A DNA stretch of 64,000 nt from Qipengyuania marincola (lineage in GTDB: Bacteria > Pseudomonadota > Alphaproteobacteria > Sphingomonadales > Sphingomonadaceae). Below, in pieces: positions 52,779 through 61,882 of this stretch (the stretch's first letter is position 1; each line of letters opens with the position of its first letter). The notes below the pieces were generated by a model. The model was not told the DNA's origin, did no database searches, and worked only from the letters and a program-made list of their open reading frames with translations. The stretch lies in NCBI RefSeq assembly GCF_029688625.1, contig NZ_JARULC010000003.1:372001-436000 (forward strand). Direction: 5' to 3'. The position numbers and the translations under genes were made by a program.

Positions 52779-53524
52779 ACCGTTTCGCGCTCACCCTGGA
52801 ATTCGACGGCACGCCCTTCTTCGGCCTCCAGCGCCAAAAGGACGGACCCAGCGTCCAGCAGGCGGTGGAAGAAGCCGCTTTCCGTATCGTGGGCGAGGAG
52901 GTCCGGCTCCATAGCGCCGGCCGCACCGATACTGGCGTGCACGCGCTCGCCATGCGCAGCCATATGGATATCGCCAAGGACATCGCGCCGTTCCGCCTGA
53001 TGGAAGCGCTCAACGCGCACCTGCGGCCCGACCCGATCGCCGTGACCCATTGCGAGATCGTGCCCGACGACTGGCACGCGCGTTTTTCCTGCACCGGGCG
53101 CAGCTATGTCTATCGTATCGCCAATCGCCGCGCGCCGCTGACGCTGGAGAAGGACCGCATGTGGCAGGTCGGCACGCCGCTCGACCACGAGGCCATGCAC
53201 CGCGCGGCGCAAGCGCTCGTCGGCCTGCACGATTTCACCACCTTTCGCTCGGTGCATTGCCAGTCGGACAGTCCGGTCAAGACGCTCGACCGGCTGGATG
53301 TGGAGCGAGAGGGCGAGGAGGTCCGCATCCACGCCGCCGCACGCAGTTTCCTGCATCACCAGGTGCGCAGCATGGTCGGCTGCCTCGCGCTCGTCGGCAT
53401 GGGCCGGTGGCGGGAGGAGCAGGTGGGCAAGGCGCTGGACGCGAAAGACCGCCAGGCGCTCGGCCTCAATGCCCCGCCGCACGGGCTCTACTTCGTCGAG
53501 GCGACCTATCCCGACGATGCTTGA
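52775..53524 (+). CDS. truA: tRNA pseudouridine(38-40) synthase
   Basis: 249 residues from a GTG at 52775 overlapping the fmt stop (GTGA). Isomerises uridines 38-40 in the anticodon stem. Catalytic Asp in [13 protein letters not shown]; other family blocks are [17 protein letters not shown] and [14 protein letters not shown]. Normal length. Confidence 0.95.
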   Translation: MNRFALTLEFDGTPFFGLQRQKDGPSVQQAVEEAAFRIVGEEVRLHSAGRTDTGVHALAMRSHMDIAKDIAPFRLMEALNAHLRPDPIAVTHCEIVPDDWHARFSCTGRSYVYRIANRRAPLTLEKDRMWQVGTPLDHEAMHRAAQALVGLHDFTTFRSVHCQSDSPVKTLDRLDVEREGEEVRIHAAARSFLHHQVRSMVGCLALVGMGRWREEQVGKALDAKDRQALGLNAPPHGLYFVEATYPDDA

Positions 53525-53605
53525 CGTTGCGGCACCCTAGCCAAGCCGGATTGGTAAGCGTAGCGGGTCGGAGACACGTTTCACAATGCAACGAAAGGGA
53601 TAAGG

Positions 53606-54718
53606 ATGGCCTATACTGGCAAGCAGCTTTTCACCACGCTGACGAGCGACGGCACGCTCACCCTCGAGCTTGAGGAATTGACCTTCCCCGAACCCACCGA
53701 GAACCAGGTCTTGGTCAAGATGGAGGCCGCGCCGATCAACCCGTCGGACCTCGCCATCCTGACCGGGGCCGCCGATTTCGAGAATGCCGACTATTCGCCG
53801 GGCAAGGTCGTCGCCAAGATGCCTGAACCGTTCAACAGCGGCCAGAAGGCGCGCCACGGACAGCGCCTGCCTGCCGGCAACGAGGGCGCGGGCACGGTCG
53901 TCGCCACGGGCGATAGCGACATGGCGAAAGCACTGATGGGCCAGCGCGTCGCCTGCGTTCCCGGCAGCGCCTATTCCGAATATGCCATCGCCGATGCCGC
54001 CATGTGCCTGCCGCTGGGCGACCACAGCGCGGAGGACGGCGCATCGAGCTTCGTCAATCCGATGACCGCGCTGGGCTTTGCCGAGAACGCAAAGATGGAC
54101 GGCGCGAAGTCGATCCTCCACACGGTCGGCGCATCGAACCTCGGCCAGATGCTGGTGAAGATCTGCCAGGAAGATGGCCTCGGCCTCGTCAACATCGTGC
54201 GCAAGGACGACCAGGTCGAGTTGCTGAAGAGCATCGGCGCGAGCCATGTCGTCAATTCGTCGGACGACGATTTCATGCAGCAGCTCAAGTCCGCCATCGA
54301 CGAGACCGACGCCTTCTACGGCTTCGATCCGATCGGCGGCGGCAAGATGGTCGATCATTGCTTCAAGGCGATGGAGCAGGTCGCGGTCGGCAAGATGACC
54401 GAATATTCGCGCTATGGCTCCAACCAGCAGAAGCGCATGTTCATCTATGGCCGCCTCGACTTCGGACCGACCACGCTGACGCCCAGCTACGGTTTCGGCT
54501 GGACGCTGTCGGGCTGGCTGCTGACGCCGTTCCTGCAACAGGCGGGGATGGAAACCGTCGGCCGCATGCGCAAACGCGTCCTCGACAACCTCACGACCAC
54601 ATTTGCCAGCAACTACAAGACCAAGGTTGACCTCGAGGGCATGCTGACCAAGGACGCGATCCTCGACTATCGCCAGATGAAGACCGGCGAGAAGTATCTG
54701 GTCACGCCGGCCGGGTAG
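53606..54718 (+). CDS. MDR-type zinc-independent alcohol dehydrogenase/quinone oxidoreductase-like protein
   Basis: 370 residues. N-terminal GroES-like domain (ENQVLVKMEAAPINPSDLAI, NEGAGTVVATG) and a Rossmann domain (TVGASNLGQMLVKICQEDG). It lacks the Cys/His zinc ligands of classical alcohol dehydrogenases, as expected for the quinone-reductase/enoyl-reductase branch. NADPH is the probable cofactor. AAGGGAT precedes the ATG. The substrate is unknown. It is 81 bases after truA and may be a separate transcript. Confidence 0.88.
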   Translation: MAYTGKQLFTTLTSDGTLTLELEELTFPEPTENQVLVKMEAAPINPSDLAILTGAADFENADYSPGKVVAKMPEPFNSGQKARHGQRLPAGNEGAGTVVATGDSDMAKALMGQRVACVPGSAYSEYAIADAAMCLPLGDHSAEDGASSFVNPMTALGFAENAKMDGAKSILHTVGASNLGQMLVKICQEDGLGLVNIVRKDDQVELLKSIGASHVVNSSDDDFMQQLKSAIDETDAFYGFDPIGGGKMVDHCFKAMEQVAVGKMTEYSRYGSNQQKRMFIYGRLDFGPTTLTPSYGFGWTLSGWLLTPFLQQAGMETVGRMRKRVLDNLTTTFASNYKTKVDLEGMLTKDAILDYRQMKTGEKYLVTPAG

Positions 54719-54734
54719 GGAACCAGAATATCAA

Positions 54735-54829
54735 TCCGTTCGCCCTGAGCCTGTCGAAGGGCTGTCCTTCACTTCCGGCTCAGCACTCGTAGAGAAATAC
54801 GGGGCTTCGACAAGCTCAGCCCGAACGGA
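54735..54829. repeat. Inverted pair of a dispersed intergenic repeat
   Basis: Left copy about 54736-54762 (CCGTTCGCCCTGAGCCTGTC...), right copy about 54803-54828 as its reverse complement with a few changes (C/G swaps that keep internal pairing, C/T). Each arm can form its own small hairpin (GCCC...GGGC). I recall this TGAGC(C/T)TGTCGAAG motif as a common intergenic repeat in many proteobacterial genomes. Between convergent genes, it may act as a transcript 3' end. Confidence 0.7.
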
Positions 54830-54848
54830 ATTGGGGTGTCGCGCGAAG

Positions 54849-55826
54849 CTACCGCCCGTCGAAAGCGCGCTGGAGGGCGGCGGGATCGGTCTCGCCGCCC
54901 GCCAGCAGCAATTGCAGCAGGATGCGCGCCTTCTGCGGGTTGAGTGCTCGGGCGGCGACGAAGCCGTTGGCATCATCTTCGGGCTCACGGTCGACGAGGC
55001 CCTCATCGGCCCGGCTCGCGCGGACCACGGCGATGCCATCCGCGGCGCATTGTGCAAGAACAGTGCGAACGTCTTCGGGCATGTTGCCCTCGCCCACCCC
55101 GGCAACGACGACACCGCGTGTCCCCTCGCCCAGCTGTCGCGTCACGGCATCAGCTTCCAGTGCGGCATGGACATAGACGATCTCGACCGGCGGCAGGTCA
55201 TCGCTCCAAGCGAAGCGCGCTGCGTCGCGGTCGTTCCATGGGGCGCCGAACCATTCGAGCGTACTGGGCGTGACCAGCGCGATCGATTCGCGCGGAAAAC
55301 CGCGAAACGCCTCTGCCCCGCGCGTACGGACCTTGCGCACGTCGCGCGCGGAAAACACGCGGTCGCCCATGACTACCAGCACGCCGCGCCCAGCCGCATT
55401 GGCATCGCAGCCAACGCGCACGGCATTGGCGAAATTCCTCAGCCCGTCGTAACCAACCGCATCGGCGGGGCGCATCGCGCCGACCACCACCACCGGCTTG
55501 GTCGAGGGCAGCGTAAGGTCGAGCAGGAAGGCCGTCTCCTCCAGCGTATCGGTGCCGTGGGTCACGATCACGCCCGAGCATTCCTGATCCTGCAGCGCCT
55601 CCACGATCGCCCGGTGAAGCGAATTCCAGACCTGCGGGCCGATGTCCGCCGAATCGATATTGGCGATCTGGCGGCCCGACAGCTCCGCTTCCAGCCCCAG
55701 CCCGCCGACGCGTTCAAGATAGTCCTCGATGCCGATCTCGCCTGCGCGGTAATCCTGCGCGATCGCATTGCCCGCAATCCCGGCGATGGTGCCGCCGGTG
55801 GCGAGAACGGTGAGCCTGGTCGTCAT
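54849..55826 (-). CDS. L-asparaginase (type II-like)
   Basis: 325 residues. Hydrolyses asparagine to aspartate and ammonia. First catalytic Thr in VLATGGTIAG; the second in VTHGTDTLEETA (Thr-Asp), with a later VVVVGAMRPADAVGYDG block. Starts MTTRLTVLATGG, with no signal peptide, so probably cytoplasmic despite similarity to the type II branch. Convergent with the reductase gene; the repeat pair separates them. Confidence 0.93.
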   Translation of the reverse strand: MTTRLTVLATGGTIAGIAGNAIAQDYRAGEIGIEDYLERVGGLGLEAELSGRQIANIDSADIGPQVWNSLHRAIVEALQDQECSGVIVTHGTDTLEETAFLLDLTLPSTKPVVVVGAMRPADAVGYDGLRNFANAVRVGCDANAAGRGVLVVMGDRVFSARDVRKVRTRGAEAFRGFPRESIALVTPSTLEWFGAPWNDRDAARFAWSDDLPPVEIVYVHAALEADAVTRQLGEGTRGVVVAGVGEGNMPEDVRTVLAQCAADGIAVVRASRADEGLVDREPEDDANGFVAARALNPQKARILLQLLLAGGETDPAALQRAFDGR

Positions 55827-55924
55827 GCGCGCCGCCTAGCTGCCGATTGGCGATCTCGGCAATTGATTTTAAGATTTGCGGCGCTATGTGCAGCAGACCG
55901 CCACACCGGCGGCACCCGTGGTTG

Positions 55925-56000
55925 GGGCGATTAGCTCAGTTGGTAGAGCATCTCGTTTACACCGAGAGGGTCGGCAGTTCGAGCCTGTCATCGCCCACCA
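55925..56000 (+). tRNA. tRNA-Val (anticodon TAC)
   Basis: 76 bases with encoded CCA. Acceptor stem GGGCGAT/ATCGCCC; D arm TTAGCTCAGTTGGTAGAGC; anticodon stem TCTCG/CGAGA with loop TTTACAC, anticodon TAC (55958-55960); T arm with GTTCGAG. A possible promoter TTGATT (55863) - 16 bases - TATGTG (55885) lies upstream. Discriminator A, then CCA at 55998-56000. Confidence 0.97.
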
Positions 56001-56022
56001 CCACTCCTGACAAAGCCTGACC

Positions 56023-56598
56023 CTATCCGCCGATCGCCTCTTCGATGGCCGCGCGCGCGTCTTCGCTCGACCAGTTGTAATCGCCCGACACGCGCCAGAT
56101 TTCCTGCCCCATCGCATCGTAGAGCACGGTCGTCGGCATGACTCCGCCGCCGATGGCGAAGCCCAGCTCGCCTTCCGGGTCCATCCAAGAGCCCAGCATG
56201 GCAAAATCCCGCTCGGCAAAGAACGGACCGACGGCCTCCTCCCCTTGCATGTCCTGGCTGACGGTCAGCACGCGCAACTTGCCATCGTAATCGACGGCAA
56301 GGTCGTCGAGCAGGGGCATCTCTTTCACACAGGGCGCGCACCAGGTCGCCCACAAATTCACCAGCACCGGTGTGCCTTGCAAGGCGCCCATGTTGAGCAC
56401 GTCACCCTGCAAGTCGCGCACATTGGTCGCCGGCATAAATGCGCCAGCATTGCCGCGGTCGATCTCGCCGGTTGGCGCGGGCGTAGCGCTGCTTTCTTGC
56501 GCGGCCTCCGGCTCCCCCCTATCGCAGGCGCCAAGCGCAAGACCGAGGGCAGCAAGAATAGTGAGCGACAAGCGGGACAAGGGCGACTCCAATGCCAT
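56023..56598 (-). CDS. TlpA-family thioredoxin-like lipoprotein
   Basis: 191 residues from ATG 56598. Lipoprotein signal with lipobox LGAC (Cys about 25), then a thioredoxin domain with the redox motif [13 protein letters not shown] and the cis-Pro in [10 protein letters not shown]. Probably a periplasmic thiol reductase in cytochrome c maturation or similar. Its start codon lies inside the 5' end of the divergent argH gene, so the two genes overlap by 38 bases if argH uses the GTG. TTG codons a few residues in are alternative starts. Confidence 0.88.
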   Translation of the reverse strand: MALESPLSRLSLTILAALGLALGACDRGEPEAAQESSATPAPTGEIDRGNAGAFMPATNVRDLQGDVLNMGALQGTPVLVNLWATWCAPCVKEMPLLDDLAVDYDGKLRVLTVSQDMQGEEAVGPFFAERDFAMLGSWMDPEGELGFAIGGGVMPTTVLYDAMGQEIWRVSGDYNWSSEDARAAIEEAIGG

Positions 56599-57973
56599 GT
56601 GGGGCGGCAGGTTTGCCGAAGGGCCTAGCGCGATCATGCGCGAAATCAACGCCTCGATCCCGTTCGACAAGGCGCTGTGGCGCCACGATATCGAGGCGAG
56701 CAAGGCGCATGTCGCCATGCTCGGCGCGCAGGGTATTGTCACGGCAGAGGACATGGCGACGATTACCGAGGGCCTCGACAAGGTCGCCGCCGAATATGCG
56801 CGCGAGGGTGTGCCGGAGGACTGGGACCTCGAGGACATCCACATGACCACCGAGAGCCGGCTGGCCGAACTGATCGGCTCGGCTGCTGGCCGTCTTCACA
56901 CCGCGCGCAGCCGCAACGACCAGGTGGCGACCGATTTTCGCCTCTGGGTGCGCGACGCGCTCGACCAGATCGATGCAGGATTGCTGGCGCTGCAACAGGC
57001 GCTGGTGACCCGCGCGAGCGAGCATGCCGCCAGCATCATGCCCGGTTTCACGCATCTGCAGACCGCGCAGCCGGTGACGCTCGGCCATCACCTCATGGCC
57101 TATTACGAAATGATCGCGCGCGACCGCAGCCGGTTTGCGGATGCGCGGACGCGGATGAACGAAAGCCCCCTCGGCAGCGCGGCGCTCGCGGGCACCGGCT
57201 TTCCAATCGATCGCGAAGCGACCGCGCAGGCGCTCGGCTTCGACCGGCCGACGCGCAACAGCCTCGATGCCGTATCCGACCGCGATTTCGCGCTCGATTA
57301 CCTGATGGCAGCGAGCCAGTGCGCGCTGCACCTGAGCCGCCTCGCCGAAGAGTTCATCATCTGGGCCAGCCAGCCCTTCGGCTTCGTGCGCATGCCCGAT
57401 ACGCTGTCCACCGGCAGCTCCATCATGCCGCAGAAGAAGAACCCCGACGCCGCCGAGCTGGTGCGTGGGCATGCGGGCCGCGTGATCGGCTGCGCCACCG
57501 CGCTGATGGTGACGATGAAGGGGCTCCCCCTCGCCTATTCCAAGGACATGCAGGACGACAAGCCGCCGGTGTTCGAAGCGCACGGCCTAATGGCGCTGAG
57601 CATTGCGGCGATGACCGGCATGGTGGCGGACAGCGACTTCAAGACAGCGCGCATGCGCGAGGCGGCCGAGCTCGGCTATGCCACCGCGACCGATCTTGCG
57701 GACTGGCTCGTGCGCGAGGCGGACATTCCCTTCCGCGAGGCGCACCACATCACCGGCGCGGCGGTTAAGCGGGCAGAAGCGGACGGCGTCGCGCTCGACC
57801 AATTGCCGCTGGATGTGCTCAAGGCGATCGACGAACGGATCGACGAACGGGTTTACAAGGCCCTGTCGGTCGATGCGTCGGTCGCCTCGCGCAGCTCCTA
57901 TGGCGGTACCGCGCCGGAACAGGTAGAAGCGCGGGTCGCGGAAGCGCGCAAGGCCCTTGGAATGGATGCGTAA
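56561..57973 (+). CDS. argH: Argininosuccinate lyase
   Basis: 470 residues from a GTG at 56561, giving the N-terminus [17 protein letters not shown], as in other alphaproteobacterial ArgH proteins; the ATG at 56597 (MWGGRF) is the shorter alternative. Splits argininosuccinate into arginine and fumarate. Motifs: [12 protein letters not shown] and the flexible-loop signature [12 protein letters not shown] with the catalytic Ser. The stop is immediately followed by the ATG of the small lipoprotein gene. Confidence 0.94.
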   Translation: MSDKRDKGDSNAMWGGRFAEGPSAIMREINASIPFDKALWRHDIEASKAHVAMLGAQGIVTAEDMATITEGLDKVAAEYAREGVPEDWDLEDIHMTTESRLAELIGSAAGRLHTARSRNDQVATDFRLWVRDALDQIDAGLLALQQALVTRASEHAASIMPGFTHLQTAQPVTLGHHLMAYYEMIARDRSRFADARTRMNESPLGSAALAGTGFPIDREATAQALGFDRPTRNSLDAVSDRDFALDYLMAASQCALHLSRLAEEFIIWASQPFGFVRMPDTLSTGSSIMPQKKNPDAAELVRGHAGRVIGCATALMVTMKGLPLAYSKDMQDDKPPVFEAHGLMALSIAAMTGMVADSDFKTARMREAAELGYATATDLADWLVREADIPFREAHHITGAAVKRAEADGVALDQLPLDVLKAIDERIDERVYKALSVDASVASRSSYGGTAPEQVEARVAEARKALGMDA

Positions 57974-58210
57974 ATGAAGAAGTCGCTCGTCATCGTCGCA
58001 GCCCTTGCCATCGCCGCCTGCGGGCAGAAGGCCGACCTCGTGCCGCTCGAAGGTCAGGCGCTGCCACCCGCGCCCTATGGTGCCGAAGCGCAACCCAGCG
58101 CCGACGAGCTGCTGGCGCTCGACCCGCAGGCCGCGCCGGATCGCTCGGTCGAACTGCGCACCCGTTCCGAAGAACGGGAAGACGATCCCTTCGACCTGCC
58201 GCCCGAGTAG
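57974..58210 (+). CDS. Small lipoprotein, LptM (YifL)-like
   Basis: 78 residues with a lipoprotein signal; lipobox IAAC (Cys about 16) followed by GQKADLVPLEG. The C-G-Q-K-x-x-L sequence right after the lipid-bearing Cys matches the short LptM/YifL lipoprotein family, which helps oxidise and assemble the LptDE lipopolysaccharide translocon in E. coli. In many proteobacteria this gene sits just before lysA, as here. The rest is acidic, low-complexity. Starts directly at the argH stop. Confidence 0.75.
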   Translation: MKKSLVIVAALAIAACGQKADLVPLEGQALPPAPYGAEAQPSADELLALDPQAAPDRSVELRTRSEEREDDPFDLPPE

Positions 58211-58273
58211 GTTCTCAGCCGAGAAGCACAGCTTGCTCGACTCGCCCACGCGAATTCGGCAGAGGCGCTGGCC

Positions 58274-59536
58274 ATGGACCATTTCCAGCTCCGTGACGGC
58301 GTGCTCCATGCCGAAGACGTGCCCCTGCCGCGCATTGCCGAAGAAGTCGGCACGCCGGTCTATGTCTATTCGCGCGCCACGCTGACCCGCCATGCCCGCG
58401 TGTTTCGCGATGCGCTGGGCGAGCTCGACAATCCGCACATCGCCTTTGCGGTTAAATCCAACCCCAATCTCGCCGTGCTGAAAGTGCTGGCGAACGAGGG
58501 CTATGGCGCGGACGTGGTCTCCGGCGGCGAGCTGACGCGCGCGCTGAAGGCGGGGATGAAGCCCGAAGACATCGTGTTTTCGGGCGTCGGCAAGACCCAT
58601 GCCGAGCTGTTGCAGGGCCTTGAGGCGGGCATCGGCCAATTCAATATCGAGAGCGAGGAAGAGGGCTACGAACTTGCCGCCATCGCCGCACGGCACGGCA
58701 AACGCGCCGCCTGCGCGCTGCGGGTGAACCCCGATGTCGATGCGCGCACGCATGAGAAGATCTCCACCGGCAAGCGCGAGAACAAGTTCGGTGTGCCGCT
58801 CGACCGGGCGGCCGAGATCTACGCGCGGCTGGCCGGTGAGGACAGCCTCGATATGCGCGGCGTCGCGGTGCACATCGGCAGCCAGCTGGGCGATCTCGAG
58901 CCGCTGGAAACTGCTTTCGGCAAGGTCGGCGCGCTGATCGCGGAGCTGCGCGAAGCGGGCTGCGAAGTCACGCATGCCGATCTGGGTGGTGGCCTTGGCG
59001 TGCCTTACAAGGCGGGCGAGGAACTGCCTTCGCCGCAGGAATACGGGGCAATGGTCGCACGGGTGACGAAGGGTTGGGACGTGCGCCTGATGTTCGAACC
59101 GGGCCGTGTAATCGCAGGCAATGCAGGCGTGCTGCTGACCCGCGTCATCCGCTCCAAGCGCAGCGGCAACGGCCCGCCCTTCGTGGTCGTCGATGCGGCG
59201 ATGAACGACCTCGCGCGGCCCGCCATGTACGGCGCCTGGCACGATTTCGATGCAGTCGCGCCGAGCGGCGACAGGATGACTGCGCATATCGTGGGCCCGA
59301 TCTGCGAGACCGGCGACACCTTCGCCATGGACCGCGACTGCGATGCGCTGGTCGCGGGCGATCTCGCGGTGTTCCGCACGGCGGGCGCCTATGGCGCAAC
59401 CATGGCGAGCAGCTACAATTCACGCGGCTTCGTGGCCGAAGTGCTGGTCGACGGCGATAAATACGCGGTGGTTGCAGACCGGATCGCGGCGAGCGCCATC
59501 ATGGATGCCGAGCGCGTGCCGGAGTGGCTGGGCTGA
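58274..59536 (+). CDS. lysA: Diaminopimelate decarboxylase
   Basis: 420 residues. Converts meso-diaminopimelate to lysine, the last step of the pathway. PLP Lys in AFAVKSNPNLAVL, HIGSQL, DLGGGLGVPY (phosphate-binding Gly loop) and the C-terminal active-site Cys in GPICETGDTF. Follows the LptM-like gene by 63 bases and overlaps the next gene (TGATG). Confidence 0.96.
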   Translation: MDHFQLRDGVLHAEDVPLPRIAEEVGTPVYVYSRATLTRHARVFRDALGELDNPHIAFAVKSNPNLAVLKVLANEGYGADVVSGGELTRALKAGMKPEDIVFSGVGKTHAELLQGLEAGIGQFNIESEEEGYELAAIAARHGKRAACALRVNPDVDARTHEKISTGKRENKFGVPLDRAAEIYARLAGEDSLDMRGVAVHIGSQLGDLEPLETAFGKVGALIAELREAGCEVTHADLGGGLGVPYKAGEELPSPQEYGAMVARVTKGWDVRLMFEPGRVIAGNAGVLLTRVIRSKRSGNGPPFVVVDAAMNDLARPAMYGAWHDFDAVAPSGDRMTAHIVGPICETGDTFAMDRDCDALVAGDLAVFRTAGAYGATMASSYNSRGFVAEVLVDGDKYAVVADRIAASAIMDAERVPEWLG

Positions 59537-60303
59537 TGCATTCCTTGCCGCTCTTCCACCGCATCGCGGGCACGCGCGTGGTGGTCGTCGGAACCGGTGA
59601 CATGGCAGAAGCGAAGGCGCGACTGGTCCGGCGTGCGGGCGGCATCCCCTGCGCGGAAACCGAGGCGCATCATGCCAGGATCGGCTTCGTGGCGCTGGAA
59701 GATGAACGCGAGGCCGAGGCAGCGGCTCTGCGGCTCAAGCGGCTGGGGCTATTGGTCAATGTGGCCGACCGGCCGGACCTGTGCGATTTCACCCTGCCGA
59801 GCGTGCTCGATCGCGATCCGGTGCTGGTTGCAGTGAGCACGGGCGGGGCGTCCGCCGGGCTCGCCAAGCATTTGCGGTTGCGCCTGGAGGCCTTGCTGCC
59901 ACAGAGTCTTGGCAGCCTTGCGCGAGCGCTGGAGGCTGCGCGCGAGAGGATTCGCGCCCGCTTTCCCCACGGCGATGCGCGGCGGCGCGCGCTCGATAGC
60001 GCGCTTGGTGAGGGCGGCGCCCTCGATCCCTTCGAGGTCGAGAATGATAGCGCGGTAGAGGCGTGGCTCGCGGCGACGGGAAGCGAAACCGCCAGCGAAA
60101 TCCTCGAATTCAGCCTTTCAAGTGACGATCCCGAAGACCTGACCCTGCGCCAGGCGCGTGCACTTGGCCGGGCCGACACTGTGCTCCACGATCCGCATCT
60201 GCCTGAGGCAATCCTGGTCCGCGCCCGCGCAGATGCGGTACGGATCGCCTTGCCAGCGGACCCGCCGGCCGAAGGACTGAGCGTGATCCTGCGCCGGGAT
60301 TAG
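59536..60303 (+). CDS. CysG-like siroheme synthase N-terminal domain with a cut-short methylase domain
   Basis: 255 residues from ATG 59536. Rossmann site VVVVGTGDMAEAKARLV near the N-terminus and VNVADRPDLCDFTLPS, VAVSTGGASAGLAKHLR identify the precorrin-2 dehydrogenase/sirohydrochlorin ferrochelatase module (about 1-200). After it, DDPEDLTLRQARALGRADTV (about 198-217) looks like the first block of the uroporphyrinogen methylase domain, but the protein ends after about 55 more residues, so no methylase active site is present. Overlaps the lysA stop. Likely gives siroheme for sulfite or nitrite reductase, with methylation by another protein. Confidence 0.85.
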   Translation: MHSLPLFHRIAGTRVVVVGTGDMAEAKARLVRRAGGIPCAETEAHHARIGFVALEDEREAEAAALRLKRLGLLVNVADRPDLCDFTLPSVLDRDPVLVAVSTGGASAGLAKHLRLRLEALLPQSLGSLARALEAARERIRARFPHGDARRRALDSALGEGGALDPFEVENDSAVEAWLAATGSETASEILEFSLSSDDPEDLTLRQARALGRADTVLHDPHLPEAILVRARADAVRIALPADPPAEGLSVILRRD

Positions 60304-61277
60304 GCCGCGACCAGCTCGGGAGCGAGCGCGCCGGTATCGGCGAAGTAGCGCGCCATGGCATCGGCGGTGTCGTCGGTCAGCGCGATATAGGCGCGGCGGC
60401 GATCGTCGGGATCGGCCACGCGGACCAGCAGGCCGCTATCGACCATCTGGCCGATCCAGCGAAGCGCGGTGGTGGCGGGCACGCCCGAAGCGATGCAGAG
60501 CGAGGTCACTGAAACGCGCGCACCTTCCGCTCGTGCGGCGGCAAGGTCCAGCAGCATGTCCCACGCGGGATCGGCGAACAGGTCGCCATCGAAATAGCGC
60601 GCCCGGGCCTGACGGTGCTTGATGATTTGCCGTAAATGCTCCGCCTTGGGCAGCCGTGGCCGGTCCTTGCTCGCGCGCCGGCTGACGTAGCTTGCATCCT
60701 CCCCGCGCCAGCCCGGTTGCGGAGATTCGAAGCGGAAGGCACCGCCGGCAGCGCGCTGGCCGGTCGAGCTTTTCTCCAGCCGTTCCGCCATCCGACCGAC
60801 CTGCTCGGTCAGGCGCAACAGCATCAGCCGGTCTTCCTCGCCCAGTTCGCGCAAGCGCAGATTCGGGACATGCGCCAGAACGCGCCCGATCGCGATCACC
60901 CGCTCCGACCGACAGGGGTCGACGAGGATCTGCGGCGCAGAGGAGGAGAAGCACCCGAAGATCGCATCGAGCGCGCCCATGGTGGTGGACACGACCATCT
61001 GCGTGCCCGCCTTGCCAGCTCGCATGTCCAGCCGCGCGAGCAGCGCCAGCGCCTCCGCCGAATCCTGCGCACAATCGATCAGCAGCACATCGCCGAGCGC
61101 GGTGATGGCGCCGTTCGCGTATTCCTCCAGCGACATGGAATGCAGCACGCGGAAGCCCGCGGCCTCCGCATCATCGCGCAATTCACCGCGAATATGCGCG
61201 CGATCAGCCAGGACGGTCACCCCTAACTGACAACCTGCCGCATCGCAAACCGGTTCGTAGGTGAAGTTCGCCTGCAT
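60300..61277 (-). CDS. MarR-type winged-helix regulator with an N-terminal receiver-like domain
   Basis: 325 residues from ATG 61277; the frame is open upstream but the SOS box lies there. N-terminal ~130 residues (GVTVLADRAHIRGELRDDAE, GDVLLIDCAQDSAEALALLA) have the alternating beta-alpha pattern of a receiver or Rossmann-like fold without clear phosphorylation residues. A charged linker leads to a C-terminal winged helix (about 225-310; SVTSLCIASGVPATTALRWI, ADPDDRRRAYIALT), MarR-like with the DxRR wing. Target genes unknown. The upstream GTTC-N7-GTTC site suggests induction by DNA damage. Confidence 0.82.
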   Translation of the reverse strand: MQANFTYEPVCDAAGCQLGVTVLADRAHIRGELRDDAEAAGFRVLHSMSLEEYANGAITALGDVLLIDCAQDSAEALALLARLDMRAGKAGTQMVVSTTMGALDAIFGCFSSSAPQILVDPCRSERVIAIGRVLAHVPNLRLRELGEEDRLMLLRLTEQVGRMAERLEKSSTGQRAAGGAFRFESPQPGWRGEDASYVSRRASKDRPRLPKAEHLRQIIKHRQARARYFDGDLFADPAWDMLLDLAAARAEGARVSVTSLCIASGVPATTALRWIGQMVDSGLLVRVADPDDRRRAYIALTDDTADAMARYFADTGALAPELVAA

Positions 61278-61303
61278 CGAATCGCGCTCCTGTTCTGTCT
61301 TGC

Positions 61304-61318
61304 GAACAGGATGAGAAC
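61304..61318 (-). promoter_or_regulatory. LexA-type SOS box upstream of the MarR-like gene
   Basis: GAAC-AGGATGA-GAAC on the plus strand, which is GTTC-N7-GTTC on the minus strand, 26 bases before the ATG at 61277. Exact match to the alphaproteobacterial LexA consensus. Confidence 0.65.
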
Positions 61319-61339
61319 AAATATGGATCAGGTCAAGAC

Positions 61340-61843
61340 TCAGGGTCGGATTTCGATCGGCGTTCCATCGGGCACGAGGCTCCACAGTTCGGCGATTTCA
61401 GAATTGCTCAGCGCGATGCAGCCGTCGGTCCAGTCTCCGGCGATACGCTGGTCATCGGGGAGCCCGTTGGGTTGGCCGTGAATGAAGATCAGCCCGCCCG
61501 GCGAACGCCCGCGTGCCTCGGCATAGGCACGGTCCGCGGCGTTCGGATAATCGATGAACAGCGACAGGAAATAGCTCGACTGGGGATTGCCATAGGCGAT
61601 GGTGTAGCGCCCCTCCGGCGTGCGCTCATCGCCCTCGAACTGCTTGTGCCCGAGTGGCTGATCGCCGAACTGCAGCCCGCGATAGGTACGAATGACATTC
61701 GCACCCTGATAGACCCACAGCATGCGGTCCGACTTGTCGATCAGGATGAAGTCCGCAACCTCCCCCTGCCGCGCCTGCTGAGCAGAGGCGGGCGCCAGCG
61801 CGGCGGTTATCGCGATGAGCAGGAAGGTCAGGAAACCGCGCAT
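61340..61843 (-). CDS. L,D-transpeptidase (YkuD) family protein
   Basis: 167 residues. Signal peptide about 1-21 (ending ASAQQ). One YkuD domain: FILIDKSDRMLWVY at its start, then IHGQPNG and DWTDGCIALSNSEI with the catalytic Cys. The motif before Cys is T-D-G-C rather than the common S-x-G-C. Such enzymes form 3-3 peptidoglycan cross-links or attach lipoproteins in the periplasm. Normal length for the short form. Confidence 0.92.
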   Translation of the reverse strand: MRGFLTFLLIAITAALAPASAQQARQGEVADFILIDKSDRMLWVYQGANVIRTYRGLQFGDQPLGHKQFEGDERTPEGRYTIAYGNPQSSYFLSLFIDYPNAADRAYAEARGRSPGGLIFIHGQPNGLPDDQRIAGDWTDGCIALSNSEIAELWSLVPDGTPIEIRP

Positions 61844-61882
61844 GACGTCATGATGCCACTGCCGTCCCGATCAGTCCATTGA

